DNA from: JBBIJO01 sp037445895
GTDB taxonomy: Bacteria > Bacteroidota > Ignavibacteria > Kapaibacteriales > UBA2268
Reading direction: 5' to 3'
Assembly: GCA_037445895.1 (NCBI GenBank)
Contig: JBBIJO010000008.1
Span: 28,694-92,693 of the forward strand
Length of the DNA: 64,000 nt
The notes under the pieces are model-generated. The model was not told the origin of the DNA. It saw only the letters and a program-made list of their open reading frames with translations, and ran no database searches. Below, in pieces: positions 54,405 to 63,948 of this stretch. The translations under genes and the position numbers were made by a program. Numbering within the stretch: position 1 is the first letter of the stretch; each line of letters starts with the position of its first letter.

Positions 54405-54478
54405 GCACCCGTAGCTCAATTGGATAGAGCATCTGACTTCGGATCAGAGGGCTGGGGGTTCGAGTCCCTCCGGGTGTG
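54405..54478 (+). tRNA. tRNA-Arg (anticodon UCG)
   Basis: A 74-base cloverleaf: acceptor GCACCCG pairs with CGGGTGT (a G-U at 1-72), D-arm GCTC...GAGC, anticodon stem TCTGA/TCAGA with loop CTTCGGA giving anticodon TCG at 34-36, variable loop of five bases, and T-arm GGGGG-TTCGAGT-CCCTC. The discriminator is G, as in E. coli tRNA-Arg(CCG), and the CCA end is not encoded. It decodes CGA and, by wobble, other CGN codons. Its 3' half is transcribed antisense to the end of recX. Confidence 0.96.
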
Positions 54479-55124
54479 CAAAGTCTCGGAGCTCCTGGCT
54501 AAACTTGGCAGTAATCGTTTTTACTATTTCGAAGGAGAATCCTTTGCTCAATAAGTAGTTAATTACCTTTTGCTCTGGTTTTTCGATATTCCTCGATTGA
54601 AGTAGGGCGTATTTCTTCATTGCGATTTTTATAGCATTTTCGAACTCTTCGTCGTTGGAAAGTGTTTCGCCAATCGCATTCAAAATTATTTCTTTGTCTA
54701 TTCCTCTTTTCAGCAAATCGGCTTCGATTTTTCGCCTACTCGATTTTTTATGAGTCTTAGCATATTCAACATATTTTCGTGCATAATGTTCATCGTCGAG
54801 ATATCCAAACTCTTTTAAGAATTGAATTGCAGTATTAATCTCCTCGCTTGTAAATTTCTCTTGCTTAAGTTTTTTTGCGACTTGGCTTTCTGTGCGGGGC
54901 TTATAGGAAATGAATGCCATTGCGGTTTGTTTAGCGGTAATTATTCTTTGCTCGGAAACAATTTCTTGCAGTGCCTGTTTGGTTATCTTTTTCCCCTTTT
55001 TGATTTTGTATTTTAAGATAAGGTCGAACGAAAAGTTAAATTTTTCGCCTGAATCTAATTCAACATTGCAAACCGATGTTTTGTGGTTTTGTATTACTCC
55101 AATAATTGTGTATTCTTGGACCAT
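54444..55124 (-). CDS. recX: Regulatory protein RecX, 3' end antisense to tRNA-Arg
   Basis: Modulates RecA filaments. A 226-residue RecX with the tandem three-helix repeats: AMAFISYKPRTESQVAKKLKQEKFTSEEINTAIQFLKEFGYLDDEHYARKYVE and the following RKIEADLLKRGID repeat. Its ATG directly follows the recA stop. The last about 12 residues (HPEGLEPPAL) are the antisense translation of the tRNA-Arg gene, and its TGA stop is the complement of the tRNA's anticodon-stem TCA. So the gene has lost its own stop or been extended into the tRNA by rearrangement; the RecX core ends before it. Confidence 0.9.
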   Translation of the reverse strand: MVQEYTIIGVIQNHKTSVCNVELDSGEKFNFSFDLILKYKIKKGKKITKQALQEIVSEQRIITAKQTAMAFISYKPRTESQVAKKLKQEKFTSEEINTAIQFLKEFGYLDDEHYARKYVEYAKTHKKSSRRKIEADLLKRGIDKEIILNAIGETLSNDEEFENAIKIAMKKYALLQSRNIEKPEQKVINYLLSKGFSFEIVKTITAKFSQELRDFAHPEGLEPPAL

Positions 55125-56156
55125 CTATATTGTTGGAATATTTAAAGCTTCGCGAACTTTGCGTTCGATCTCTTTATAAATTTCCGGGTTTTCGTTGAAA
55201 AACTTTTTCACACCTTCTCTGCCTTGAACTCTTTCGTGGTCAATGGTATACCAGGAACCTGTTTTTACGATAATATTGTTTGCCGATGCTAAATCGATAA
55301 TATCGTTGATTTTCGAAATTCCTTCGTTGTAGAGAATATCGAATTCTACTTCTTTGAATGGGGGGGCTACTTTGTTTTTTACAATTTTTGCTCGAACACG
55401 ATTGCCAATAATTTCCTGACCTTCCTTGATGACGTCTTTCCTACGAACATCGATGCGGACCGACGCATAAAATTTTAAAGCATTCCCGCCAGTTGTTGTT
55501 TCTGGATTCCCGAACATTACACCAATTTTACTACGAAGTTGATTTGTAAAAATCACACAGGCGTTCGATTTTGCGATGACTGCGTTGAGTTTTCTCATTG
55601 CTTGCGACATAAGGCGGGCTTGGACGCCCATCTGTGGGTCGCCCATTTCGCCTTCAATTTCTACTCGTGGAGTTAAAGCAGCGACCGAGTCGATAACAAT
55701 CACGTCGATAGCATTGCTACGCACGAGAGTTTCAACAATTTCGAGTGCCTGTTCGCCAAATTCTGGCTGCGAAAGTAAAAGAGTATTCAAATCGACCCCG
55801 AGTTTTTGTGCATAATTAACATCGAGAGCGTGTTCTGTGTCGATAAATGCTGCCAATCCTCCTTGACGTTGTGCCTCGGCTATTACTTGTAAACAAACGG
55901 TTGTTTTTCCTGATGATTCCGGACCAAAGATTTCCGTTATTCGCCCTCGCGGGACGCCACCTATGCCGATTGCTGCATCGAGCGAAAGACAACCAGTTGA
56001 AACAGCATCAACTTGGACGATATTGGTATCGCTTAAACGCATAATAGAGCCTTTGCCATGCTGTTTTTCGATTTGTTCAATCGCCAGTTTTACAGCTTTT
56101 AATTTTTCATCGGAAATCTTTTGTTGGGTTTCCTGTTTGTTTTCTTTGCTTGCCAT
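55125..56156 (-). CDS. recA: Recombinase RecA
   Basis: Strand-exchange ATPase and SOS coprotease. Walker A GPESSGKTTVCLQ near residue 72, the VIDSVAALTPRVEIEGEMGD segment with Walker B, loop 2 FTNQLRSKIGVMFGNPETTTGGNALKFYASVR, and the C-terminal acidic-poor tail fit RecA; 343 residues is usual. AAGGAG lies about 10 bases before the ATG. It starts 24 bases after the stop of the giant histidine kinase gene and is followed directly by recX. I see no LexA-like box, as is common in this phylum, and the short spacing suggests co-transcription with the kinase unless a promoter lies inside it. Confidence 0.98.
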   Translation of the reverse strand: MASKENKQETQQKISDEKLKAVKLAIEQIEKQHGKGSIMRLSDTNIVQVDAVSTGCLSLDAAIGIGGVPRGRITEIFGPESSGKTTVCLQVIAEAQRQGGLAAFIDTEHALDVNYAQKLGVDLNTLLLSQPEFGEQALEIVETLVRSNAIDVIVIDSVAALTPRVEIEGEMGDPQMGVQARLMSQAMRKLNAVIAKSNACVIFTNQLRSKIGVMFGNPETTTGGNALKFYASVRIDVRRKDVIKEGQEIIGNRVRAKIVKNKVAPPFKEVEFDILYNEGISKINDIIDLASANNIIVKTGSWYTIDHERVQGREGVKKFFNENPEIYKEIERKVREALNIPTI

Positions 56157-56180
56157 CTTCTTCTCCTTTTTTATAAAAAA

Positions 56181-59100
56181 TTAATTTATGTTTGGTATTC
56201 GGACGATAAATGTAGTCCCTTTATTGATTTCGGAATTGACGTAGATTTCACCTTTGAGCAGGTCAACGGAATGCTTAACAATAGATAAGCCCAAGCCTGT
56301 TCCTGATATAGCCTTGGTGTTTTTACCCCGATAAAATGGTTCAAATATTTTGTCGATTTCTTCTATGGGAATTCCAATCCCATTGTCTTCCACACGAATT
56401 TCTGTTTTTTTGCTGTCGATTTCAACTCGAATGTCAATAGTGGGCTCTACGGTTGAATATGTGACTGCATTGCCTATTAAATTAGAAAATATTAATGAAA
56501 CAAGTCGTTGATCTATTTTAACCATTTCCTTTTTGATTTTGAAATGTGTGTTTATTTTCGCTTTCTGGTGATAATACAGTTCATAGTCTTTTATTACGCT
56601 TTCGAAGAAAAGTTTTGCATTCACTTCTTCAATGTTTAGTAACTCTTCGGCTCGGGTTAGCCTATTATATAGAGTTACATTTTCAATCATATCGGACATA
56701 TCTTGGATTGCTCTTCGGATGCGGTCGAATTGTATTTGTTTTTGTTCTGATGTGAGTTTGCCGAAGTGCTTTTGTAGAATTTCAGCAGAAAGAATAATGG
56801 CTTGCAAAGGGGTTCGGTATTCGTGGGAAATCATCGCGATGAAATTGGAACGCATTTCATTGAGTTGATATTGTTTTATCAAGGCATTATTTAATTCGAT
56901 TTCGTATGCTATGCGTTCAGTATTTGTTGCAAGAATTAATGCTATACGCTCGAATGCACTAATTTCTTCGCTTTCATAAAGAGTTTCCTTTCCGTAGGCT
57001 ATTAAAACACCAAAAACTCTATTTGCGGAAAATACAGGTGCAACAATAAAATGTTCTTCTTTAAGAAATTCGAGTTGGGGTTGCAATATTTCTTCGGTTG
57101 ATTTTTCGATTTCAACAATTTCTTTCTCCAAAATCGCTTTTCTTAAAGCAGAATTACGAAGGTTATCGATTGAGATTTCAACCTGCAATTTTTTCTTCGA
57201 TTTAGTGGTTGTATGGTAGATTGAGGTTAATTTTGTTTTTCCGTTCCTGTCTTCGAAAGATAAGTATACCGTGCCTTTGGAAGTGGTTGTATTAAGAACA
57301 ATTGGAAGTATCACCTCGTATAAAGAATTATGGTCTTTAATAGATGTAGCAAGATTAGCAATCGTCGATATTCTGGAATTGGCATCGGCAATGAATTGCA
57401 ATTTGTTTTCTAAATCTTTTCTAAGTGTAATATCGTCGAATGACTCGATGACCCCGATTTTGTTGCCTTTCCTGTCGAATAAATAAGATGCGTTTTTGTA
57501 AATTGTCTTTTTTTCTCCGGATTTTGTAACAATCTCGACTTCTTTTGCCAATATCTCTTCGTCGATTCCCAGGTTAGTAATGGGACAGTGGTCGCGACCA
57601 AAAAGTTGGGTACATAAGAAGCATTTTTTGCCAACAATTTCTTCGGCAGGATATCCCGTGATTTCCTCTGCGCGTTTGTTCCAAACGGTAACAATAACAT
57701 CATTATCGGTAACGAATATCCCGTTTGGAGTGAGTTCAAGAATTTGCCTGTTGAGTTCTAATGCGTTTTGTAGTTGAGTTTCGTAGTTTGCCCTTTCAGT
57801 AATATCGAGCATAATTCCAACGACGGCAAAGCCGTTGGGTTCTGGCATTTTTAAAAGCTTTCGGATAGAATAAAATATTTTTTGATTTCCATTCTTGTCT
57901 TTTTTAATTACTTCGAACTCTTGGTAAATGTCCGATATTATTTGTTCGTCGGCAATTTGGAGTGTAGCATAAAATTCTGGGTCGAAAACGGTGTCTTTTG
58001 TCTGTCCAATGATTTTAGCACGAGGTTTTTCGGCAAATGTTTCGAATGCTGTATTGCAGAGTGAAAATTTTCCTGTGCGAAGATTCAAATAGTAAATAGG
58101 ATAAGGAATGGATTCGATTAGTGTTTCCATCAACGCTGCTTGGGAGTTCAAATTGTCTTGCAATACCTTGCGTTCCAATTCTAGCGCAATATGTTCCGTT
58201 AATGAAGAAACGTAGTAAAGATTTATATTCGAAAAAGTTTCGTAACGCGTGTATGTATAAATACCGATAATCCCTAAAATTTTTTCTCGGGCAATTAGAG
58301 GCAAAGCCATATAAAGTTGGGGAACTGGTGCGTCGAGTGTCTTCCAATATTTTGCGATTTCTTTTGACTCGATAAGCATTTGTTTACCGCTTCTAATTGC
58401 TTGAACTAGGGGATGAGACGTGTTGTTTAGTTTAACTGATTCAAAAGAAAGCCCGTAGCGATCGAATGAAAAACGAGCTTTTAGTGCGTTCTGTTCTGCG
58501 TCCATCAAGAACAAGACAAAATTCGGAACATTTAAAACATAATTATATGCCTTGACCAACTCGAAACCTATTGTTTCGATATTGTCAAAGTCGGTGAAGG
58601 CTTTTGTAACACTCACTACTGCCGACATATAATTCTTATGTTCTAATTCATTCGTAATGTCTCTTAGCAAAGCTTCGGAACCTATAATATTACCGCTATT
58701 GTTTTTAAACAATATAAAATCTCCGTTTAAGAATTTAGTCGAACCATCGTGGGACTTAAATTCTATCAAGACATTACGCACTTTACCAAATTGTTCGAGT
58801 TGCTTCGATATCCTATTATACCATTCAGGATTTACGACAATGGAACGAATATTTTTTCCAATTATTTCTTTTTGCTTGTAACCGAGGATAGTTTTGATTG
58901 ATGGGGAAACTATTGCAAAATTTTCCCGATTATTTAATCGTATATATAAATCACTTAATCGATTGAACAAGCCTTTGAATCTTTTTTCGCTTAATTCGAG
59001 GGCTTTCCGATTCCGCACCTGCTCGGTTACATCAATAATTACTCCATCGAAATATATGGACTTTGTTATGGGGTCTTCGTTTTTTCTGCCAAAGTCCATA

Positions 59101-60545
59101 ACAAAAATTTTTTTACCATCTCTTCGAACTAAGATTGTTTCCGCTTTAATAAAATCCTCTGATTCTTTGGAGTGAATGTCCAGTATGTGTTGGCGTTGCC
59201 TGTTACCTATATAAAAACTATTTGCAGAGACTTTGAGCAAGTCTTCCGTCGAGTCGAATCCGAGAATTTTTGCTAGCGCGGGATTAGCATAAATGAACTT
59301 ACCTTCGGGGGTTGTTCGATAAACACCAACAGAAATTTGGTTCAAAAGAATGCGATATTTCTCTTCACTTTCCGAAAGGATACGCTCTGTATCTTTCCTT
59401 CGAGAAATTTCGGCGAGAAGACGCTCGTTTAATGCTTTTAGTTCTTTATTTGCTTTTTCTATTTCTTTGGTGTGTTGTTCAGCAAAATTGCTCAACTTGA
59501 TATTCATTTCCTGAACTTGCTTCAAAGTGTCTCGGGACTGAGTAACATCCCTTGTCAATAATCCTATAAATATTTCTCCATTTATGATAATTTTAAATAG
59601 TTTCAATTCTAGAAGTCGTTCATTTTTCTCTTTGTCCACTGTTTTAGTAGTAAATAGGATATTCTGTGTTTCGAATAAGTCGGGAGATTCGATAAAATCT
59701 TCGAAAGTAGTTCTAAAAGCATCTAAATCTTCTTGTGATTGATTCCCGGAATTAATAAATTTTGTTAAAAGATTTGAAAAATGTTGATTTAACAAGTTCG
59801 GCTTGCCGATACCTATTGTTTTTTCGAAAAAGTTATTGCAATCTATAATTTCTCCTTTTTGGTTGAATAGCACAAAACCATCGGGGATTTTTTCGATTAT
59901 TTCTCGAAGATTTTTTTCAGAAAAAGCAAGCGTGCGAAAGGCTTCAGAATCGGCAGCAACACTTTGAAACGAAAAAAGAATATATCCAATTTCACCCTTT
60001 TTGCGGATTACTTTTTGTATTGATAAAGAAATTAGATTTTTTGAGCCATCTTTCGAAATCAAATTGAAATTTCGATTCTCCCATATTTGACTTCTATTAG
60101 GTTTTTCAAGAATAGATTCAACAATATTGTCGATGTTAATTCCAGAGTTATCGTGGGCTAAATTAAGGACAAATTCTATCGGCTTCCCTATTGCTTCGGA
60201 TTTACTCCAACCGGTAAGTTTTTGCGCTTTCGAATTAATGTGGGCGATTATCCCATTTTCGTCGGTTAAAATGGAGCAAACTCCGCTTGATTCAAGGATT
60301 GTTTCCAAAAGCCTTTTGCTTGTTTCGTGCTTCAAATTGTAACGGTTGATAGCCCATAGGATTGATAAAAAAATAATAGATACAAAGACTCGATAGAATA
60401 TATTTGCCGAAAAGAAATAGCTATCTAAAAACCCATAAAAGTTAAAATTTTCTTTGTAAATAGAAAGATTGTAGATAAAATCTATTGACCATAGGACAAT
60501 TAATATGATTATTGCAGCAATTAGGATTGTTTTCCGCTTAGCCAT
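56181..60545 (-). CDS. Multi-PAS/GAF sensor histidine kinase
   Basis: A 1454-residue membrane-bound kinase. Two N-terminal TM segments (about 7-25 and 47-65) are followed by about six PAS and two GAF modules in the order PAS, PAS, PAS, PAS, GAF, PAS, PAS, GAF; good anchors are SGVCSILTDENG, DGFVLFNQKG, VGVYRTTPEGKF, NYVLNVPNFVLF (GAF), YPIYYLNLRTG and NGIFVTDNDV. The last PAS carries a CFLCTQLFGRDHC cluster. The kinase core has the H-box His1241 (MISHEYRTPL), N-box SNLIGNAV, and G-boxes DNGIGIP and GTGLGLSIV. There is no receiver domain. Signal and partner unknown; the recA gene follows after 24 bases. Confidence 0.93.
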   Translation of the reverse strand: MAKRKTILIAAIIILIVLWSIDFIYNLSIYKENFNFYGFLDSYFFSANIFYRVFVSIIFLSILWAINRYNLKHETSKRLLETILESSGVCSILTDENGIIAHINSKAQKLTGWSKSEAIGKPIEFVLNLAHDNSGINIDNIVESILEKPNRSQIWENRNFNLISKDGSKNLISLSIQKVIRKKGEIGYILFSFQSVAADSEAFRTLAFSEKNLREIIEKIPDGFVLFNQKGEIIDCNNFFEKTIGIGKPNLLNQHFSNLLTKFINSGNQSQEDLDAFRTTFEDFIESPDLFETQNILFTTKTVDKEKNERLLELKLFKIIINGEIFIGLLTRDVTQSRDTLKQVQEMNIKLSNFAEQHTKEIEKANKELKALNERLLAEISRRKDTERILSESEEKYRILLNQISVGVYRTTPEGKFIYANPALAKILGFDSTEDLLKVSANSFYIGNRQRQHILDIHSKESEDFIKAETILVRRDGKKIFVMDFGRKNEDPITKSIYFDGVIIDVTEQVRNRKALELSEKRFKGLFNRLSDLYIRLNNRENFAIVSPSIKTILGYKQKEIIGKNIRSIVVNPEWYNRISKQLEQFGKVRNVLIEFKSHDGSTKFLNGDFILFKNNSGNIIGSEALLRDITNELEHKNYMSAVVSVTKAFTDFDNIETIGFELVKAYNYVLNVPNFVLFLMDAEQNALKARFSFDRYGLSFESVKLNNTSHPLVQAIRSGKQMLIESKEIAKYWKTLDAPVPQLYMALPLIAREKILGIIGIYTYTRYETFSNINLYYVSSLTEHIALELERKVLQDNLNSQAALMETLIESIPYPIYYLNLRTGKFSLCNTAFETFAEKPRAKIIGQTKDTVFDPEFYATLQIADEQIISDIYQEFEVIKKDKNGNQKIFYSIRKLLKMPEPNGFAVVGIMLDITERANYETQLQNALELNRQILELTPNGIFVTDNDVIVTVWNKRAEEITGYPAEEIVGKKCFLCTQLFGRDHCPITNLGIDEEILAKEVEIVTKSGEKKTIYKNASYLFDRKGNKIGVIESFDDITLRKDLENKLQFIADANSRISTIANLATSIKDHNSLYEVILPIVLNTTTSKGTVYLSFEDRNGKTKLTSIYHTTTKSKKKLQVEISIDNLRNSALRKAILEKEIVEIEKSTEEILQPQLEFLKEEHFIVAPVFSANRVFGVLIAYGKETLYESEEISAFERIALILATNTERIAYEIELNNALIKQYQLNEMRSNFIAMISHEYRTPLQAIILSAEILQKHFGKLTSEQKQIQFDRIRRAIQDMSDMIENVTLYNRLTRAEELLNIEEVNAKLFFESVIKDYELYYHQKAKINTHFKIKKEMVKIDQRLVSLIFSNLIGNAVTYSTVEPTIDIRVEIDSKKTEIRVEDNGIGIPIEEIDKIFEPFYRGKNTKAISGTGLGLSIVKHSVDLLKGEIYVNSEINKGTTFIVRIPNIN

Positions 60546-60599
60546 TGATTTCCGAGCCTTATTTCATCTCCTCATTCTTTTACTATCGAGAGTGAATAT

Positions 60600-63500
60600 T
60601 TATCGAATTACGGAAAGCATTTTGAAAATCTTGCCTTCTGTGGTGATAATTTCAACAATGTAAGAACCGATAGCCAGCGGGCGGATGTCAATAGGTTCAG
60701 TAATATTTTCCAGTTGGTGGTCTATCATTACATTGCCCAACATATCAATAATTCTGAACTTAACGGGGGCTATCGTTTTTTCAAAGTTGACAAAAATTTT
60801 ATCCTCTGCTGGATTTGGATAAAATAATGCATTTGCTTCGGATATATCATTTTCAACAGGACGAACTGGGTCGGGAGGGTAAGGACATACTAACCAATCG
60901 AGGATTTCGTGGATTTCGACAGCGCAACCTGTGGCAGAAGTAAATCCTACATAGGCTCGGTAGCCGCGTTCAAGATTGATTGTTTGCGACAAATCGAAGT
61001 TGTCAATTTTAAGGGTAGGTTCTGCAAATTCCTTTGTCGTATCGAAATACACTTCTAAGGTTTTTTGCTTTTCTTCATATATAATTTTTACGTAATATAC
61101 TGTTCCATTGGTAAGCAACGGCATAATATTTGTATTGATACCTAAAACGAGCCCTGGCTTATGTTTCGAAGAATTTGTTCCCGAATTGTTTGTTTGAACT
61201 GCGATGTGGTTACCATTAGGGTCGAAATAATTTTCAATTTGTGTGGAATCGTTGGAAAAAGTGTCGAATTCAATGGCAAGGCTGTTGGGTATTCCTTCGT
61301 AGCCAATGCCGCCGCCACTTAGCCCAATTGCATAGGGAATGAAATTTTGAACGACGAAAGCTAACCCATCGGCACCGGGCAGAGAATTGTCTATGCAACT
61401 ATTGTTAGAGCCTTCGCGTAGTCGGAACGAAAACTCGGTTTTAAACCCAGAAACGACGGGAATTGTTTTATTATGCCAAACCGCCCCTACACTATTAATT
61501 ATTGCTGGGGTTAGCTGTAGGTATTTGCCATTAATTTTTGCATTTCCGACAAAATTTAGGTTGATAGGATTAGTGAAGTCTGGATATTCAAACTGGGTTA
61601 CATCGCATTCAGCCCTTGAAAAGTAGAGAGCAACATAATTGCCGGTGAAACATTCATCTCCAATCCTGATAAATATTGTGTCGGTTGCTGTGGGATTGTC
61701 GTCGAGTGTAAATACAAGCGAATCTATAGTGTTTGGTAGTAGAGTCAATGGTAACGATGTTTGTAGTTCGAACTTCAAAGGTGTTATGATTTGAACGCTT
61801 TTAATTGTCTTTGGAAAAATCCCATAATTTTGAATTGGAATAGTGTATGTATTTGGTGTGTTTGGAATGTAATTTGCTCGTATCATATAGAAGTTGTTTG
61901 TATTGTCACTCGGATGTTTAAATGTAAAGCCAGAAATTTTATATGTTTCTTGGCTTACGAAACCAAGAGAATCGAGGACAAAAAGAGTAAATTCTCCATC
62001 TTGAAAAATATCTTTTAGTTCAAACGAAATATTTGCTGTTTTAGCATATCGAACAAAAGCAGGGTCCTGGTTGTATTTAATGTTGTTGTTTGTAGTTTCT
62101 ACATATCCAATCGAGTCGATACCGGAGTCGTATTGGCTCGTTTCCGTGATATTAACATTTACTTTGAAACACTCTTGGCTCGACGATATTTTTGGAGGAT
62201 TATAGTCGTATGGGTTGAAATACATCCCTCCTACATATCCATACGAATTTGCCTGTCCATAGCCGTAGGCATATACCCCAATTTTATCGCCTGCTTTGAT
62301 TGTGTGTTGACCTTCTCGAACAGAAATTGTAGCATAATAATATGTAGAATTAGGTATCGGAGAAAATTGGGCTGGTGATACAAGATTTCCATCCAAAGTT
62401 ATCGTTGTTACAGCTGTAAGAGGAGCAACAAGTGTGATGTAATGCTGTTCATAAACTCGTTTGAATTGCATATCCACTTGCAATTCGTAGGCTTGAATAT
62501 TCATTATTTTAACACTGTCGATAAATTGTTCTTTTGGAGGGATAATCATCATCAATGGGTCTCCGAGGTAGCTTGAACCAGCATCGTTGGAGGTGCATTT
62601 ATATGCAGCGACTAAAATAGGAGCGGATGCGGTTATACTTTTCGAAATTGAAAAAGTATCCTCTATAAATTGTCCTTTATTAATAATTCCTTTTGATTCG
62701 CCATTTATAAAAACTTCGGTTCCGTCGAACGCAGAAAGAACTCTAAATATGTCGTAATTTATTACAAACTGTGGTTGCGGGAATGGCACTACGAAAGCAT
62801 TTTTACCCCAGGCTTGAACTGGCGGTAGTTGCTCGCATATAAAATCTCGCGATGGGTTACTTGCATATTTGAATGCCTCGTATGGCAATGTTGAACGTTG
62901 ATGTCCAGCGAAAACAGCTATTGGTTTCGACGAAGTTATCCGTGTTCCTGTTAAATCGGTTAAAGGATTGTCGTCCGAAATTAAGGCTTGAACGAGATAT
63001 ACTTCGCCTTTATTTAAAGTAATGTTTTGTGTTCGTAAACCATTTACGAAAGTCGGAGCAGATGGTTCAATAATAACCTCTGTGTTGTCTTCGGTTGCTA
63101 CAATACCGAATTGTGATGGTGTTCGACCCGACGGGGAATAAAACTTTCCATCACTATTGTAGGTTAGAACGTAATATTCGGTGCCTAATGCAGGCTTAGG
63201 TAGGAGTAAGAATGCATCGGAAGATTTATTACCTTGGTTATGGCCATACACAGTAACTGGAGCATCTGTTGTTATGTGGAACGACATTTTGGTAATAGTC
63301 TCGTCTTGATTTTGCAGCCAATTACCATAAGCCATATCGTTGAATCCAAGAAGTTCAAAATCGTTGAAGGGCATTTTAAATGTAAAAATTACATTTGGGT
63401 CGGCGATAGAAAAAGCCCTTGTGTATTTGTTCGAATTAAAATCGTAATACTCAATTGTGCCGTTTGTGGGTTCTTTGGCAACGATAAAAATATAAATGGA

Positions 63501-63665
63501 ATCGCTATATTTATAAATGTCGCTTGGTTGGTGTTTGTAAATATGAAAATTCGGAATATAAGTTAACCAGAAATCAGTTCCCCGGTTATCAATAAATTGC
63601 GAATGGGCTATCGTAGGCTCCAAAAGAATGCACAATAGCACATAAAGTAAAATTTTACTTTTCAT
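60600..63665 (-). CDS. T9SS cargo protein with IgGFc-binding-like N-terminus and L-type lectin domain
   Basis: A 1021-residue secreted protein. After a signal peptide (to about residue 22) the N-terminal 480 residues match the IgGFc-binding protein N-terminal domain seen in many FCB proteins (RGTDFWLTYIPNF, ITTDAPVTVYGHNQG, SSKPIAVFAGHQRS). A middle Ig/ASH-like region follows, and about residues 700-930 form an L-type lectin domain (GADGLAFVVQN, GGIGYEGIPNSLAIEFDTFSN). A C-terminal T9SS sorting domain (NALFYPNPAEDKIFVNF ... IGSYIVEII) ends it. Probably a surface adhesin or carbohydrate binder; ligand unknown. The short 54-base gap to the kinase gene downstream suggests a shared transcript. 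Confidence 0.88.
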   Translation of the reverse strand: MKSKILLYVLLCILLEPTIAHSQFIDNRGTDFWLTYIPNFHIYKHQPSDIYKYSDSIYIFIVAKEPTNGTIEYYDFNSNKYTRAFSIADPNVIFTFKMPFNDFELLGFNDMAYGNWLQNQDETITKMSFHITTDAPVTVYGHNQGNKSSDAFLLLPKPALGTEYYVLTYNSDGKFYSPSGRTPSQFGIVATEDNTEVIIEPSAPTFVNGLRTQNITLNKGEVYLVQALISDDNPLTDLTGTRITSSKPIAVFAGHQRSTLPYEAFKYASNPSRDFICEQLPPVQAWGKNAFVVPFPQPQFVINYDIFRVLSAFDGTEVFINGESKGIINKGQFIEDTFSISKSITASAPILVAAYKCTSNDAGSSYLGDPLMMIIPPKEQFIDSVKIMNIQAYELQVDMQFKRVYEQHYITLVAPLTAVTTITLDGNLVSPAQFSPIPNSTYYYATISVREGQHTIKAGDKIGVYAYGYGQANSYGYVGGMYFNPYDYNPPKISSSQECFKVNVNITETSQYDSGIDSIGYVETTNNNIKYNQDPAFVRYAKTANISFELKDIFQDGEFTLFVLDSLGFVSQETYKISGFTFKHPSDNTNNFYMIRANYIPNTPNTYTIPIQNYGIFPKTIKSVQIITPLKFELQTSLPLTLLPNTIDSLVFTLDDNPTATDTIFIRIGDECFTGNYVALYFSRAECDVTQFEYPDFTNPINLNFVGNAKINGKYLQLTPAIINSVGAVWHNKTIPVVSGFKTEFSFRLREGSNNSCIDNSLPGADGLAFVVQNFIPYAIGLSGGGIGYEGIPNSLAIEFDTFSNDSTQIENYFDPNGNHIAVQTNNSGTNSSKHKPGLVLGINTNIMPLLTNGTVYYVKIIYEEKQKTLEVYFDTTKEFAEPTLKIDNFDLSQTINLERGYRAYVGFTSATGCAVEIHEILDWLVCPYPPDPVRPVENDISEANALFYPNPAEDKIFVNFEKTIAPVKFRIIDMLGNVMIDHQLENITEPIDIRPLAIGSYIVEIITTEGKIFKMLSVIR

Positions 63666-63948
63666 ATTTAATATCCTTAAATGTTACATTTTCAAATTAA
63701 TAAAAAATATTGAAAAAATTGAACAAGTTAATGAATTACTTCTAAATACCTACTAAATTTTTTTAGGAATCATTCTTGTATAAGCCTCGTTTCTATTAAA
63801 ATTGTTAGTAAACATCACATTGCTTACAATGCTCAATGCCTATTGGCTGCGATTTGTAATCGCTTCGAAACCTTCGCTTTTTTGTTGGCGGATATGTTGC
63901 ATTTAATTCATTCTATGCCCTCCCGGAATAACAATATTTACTTAACCG

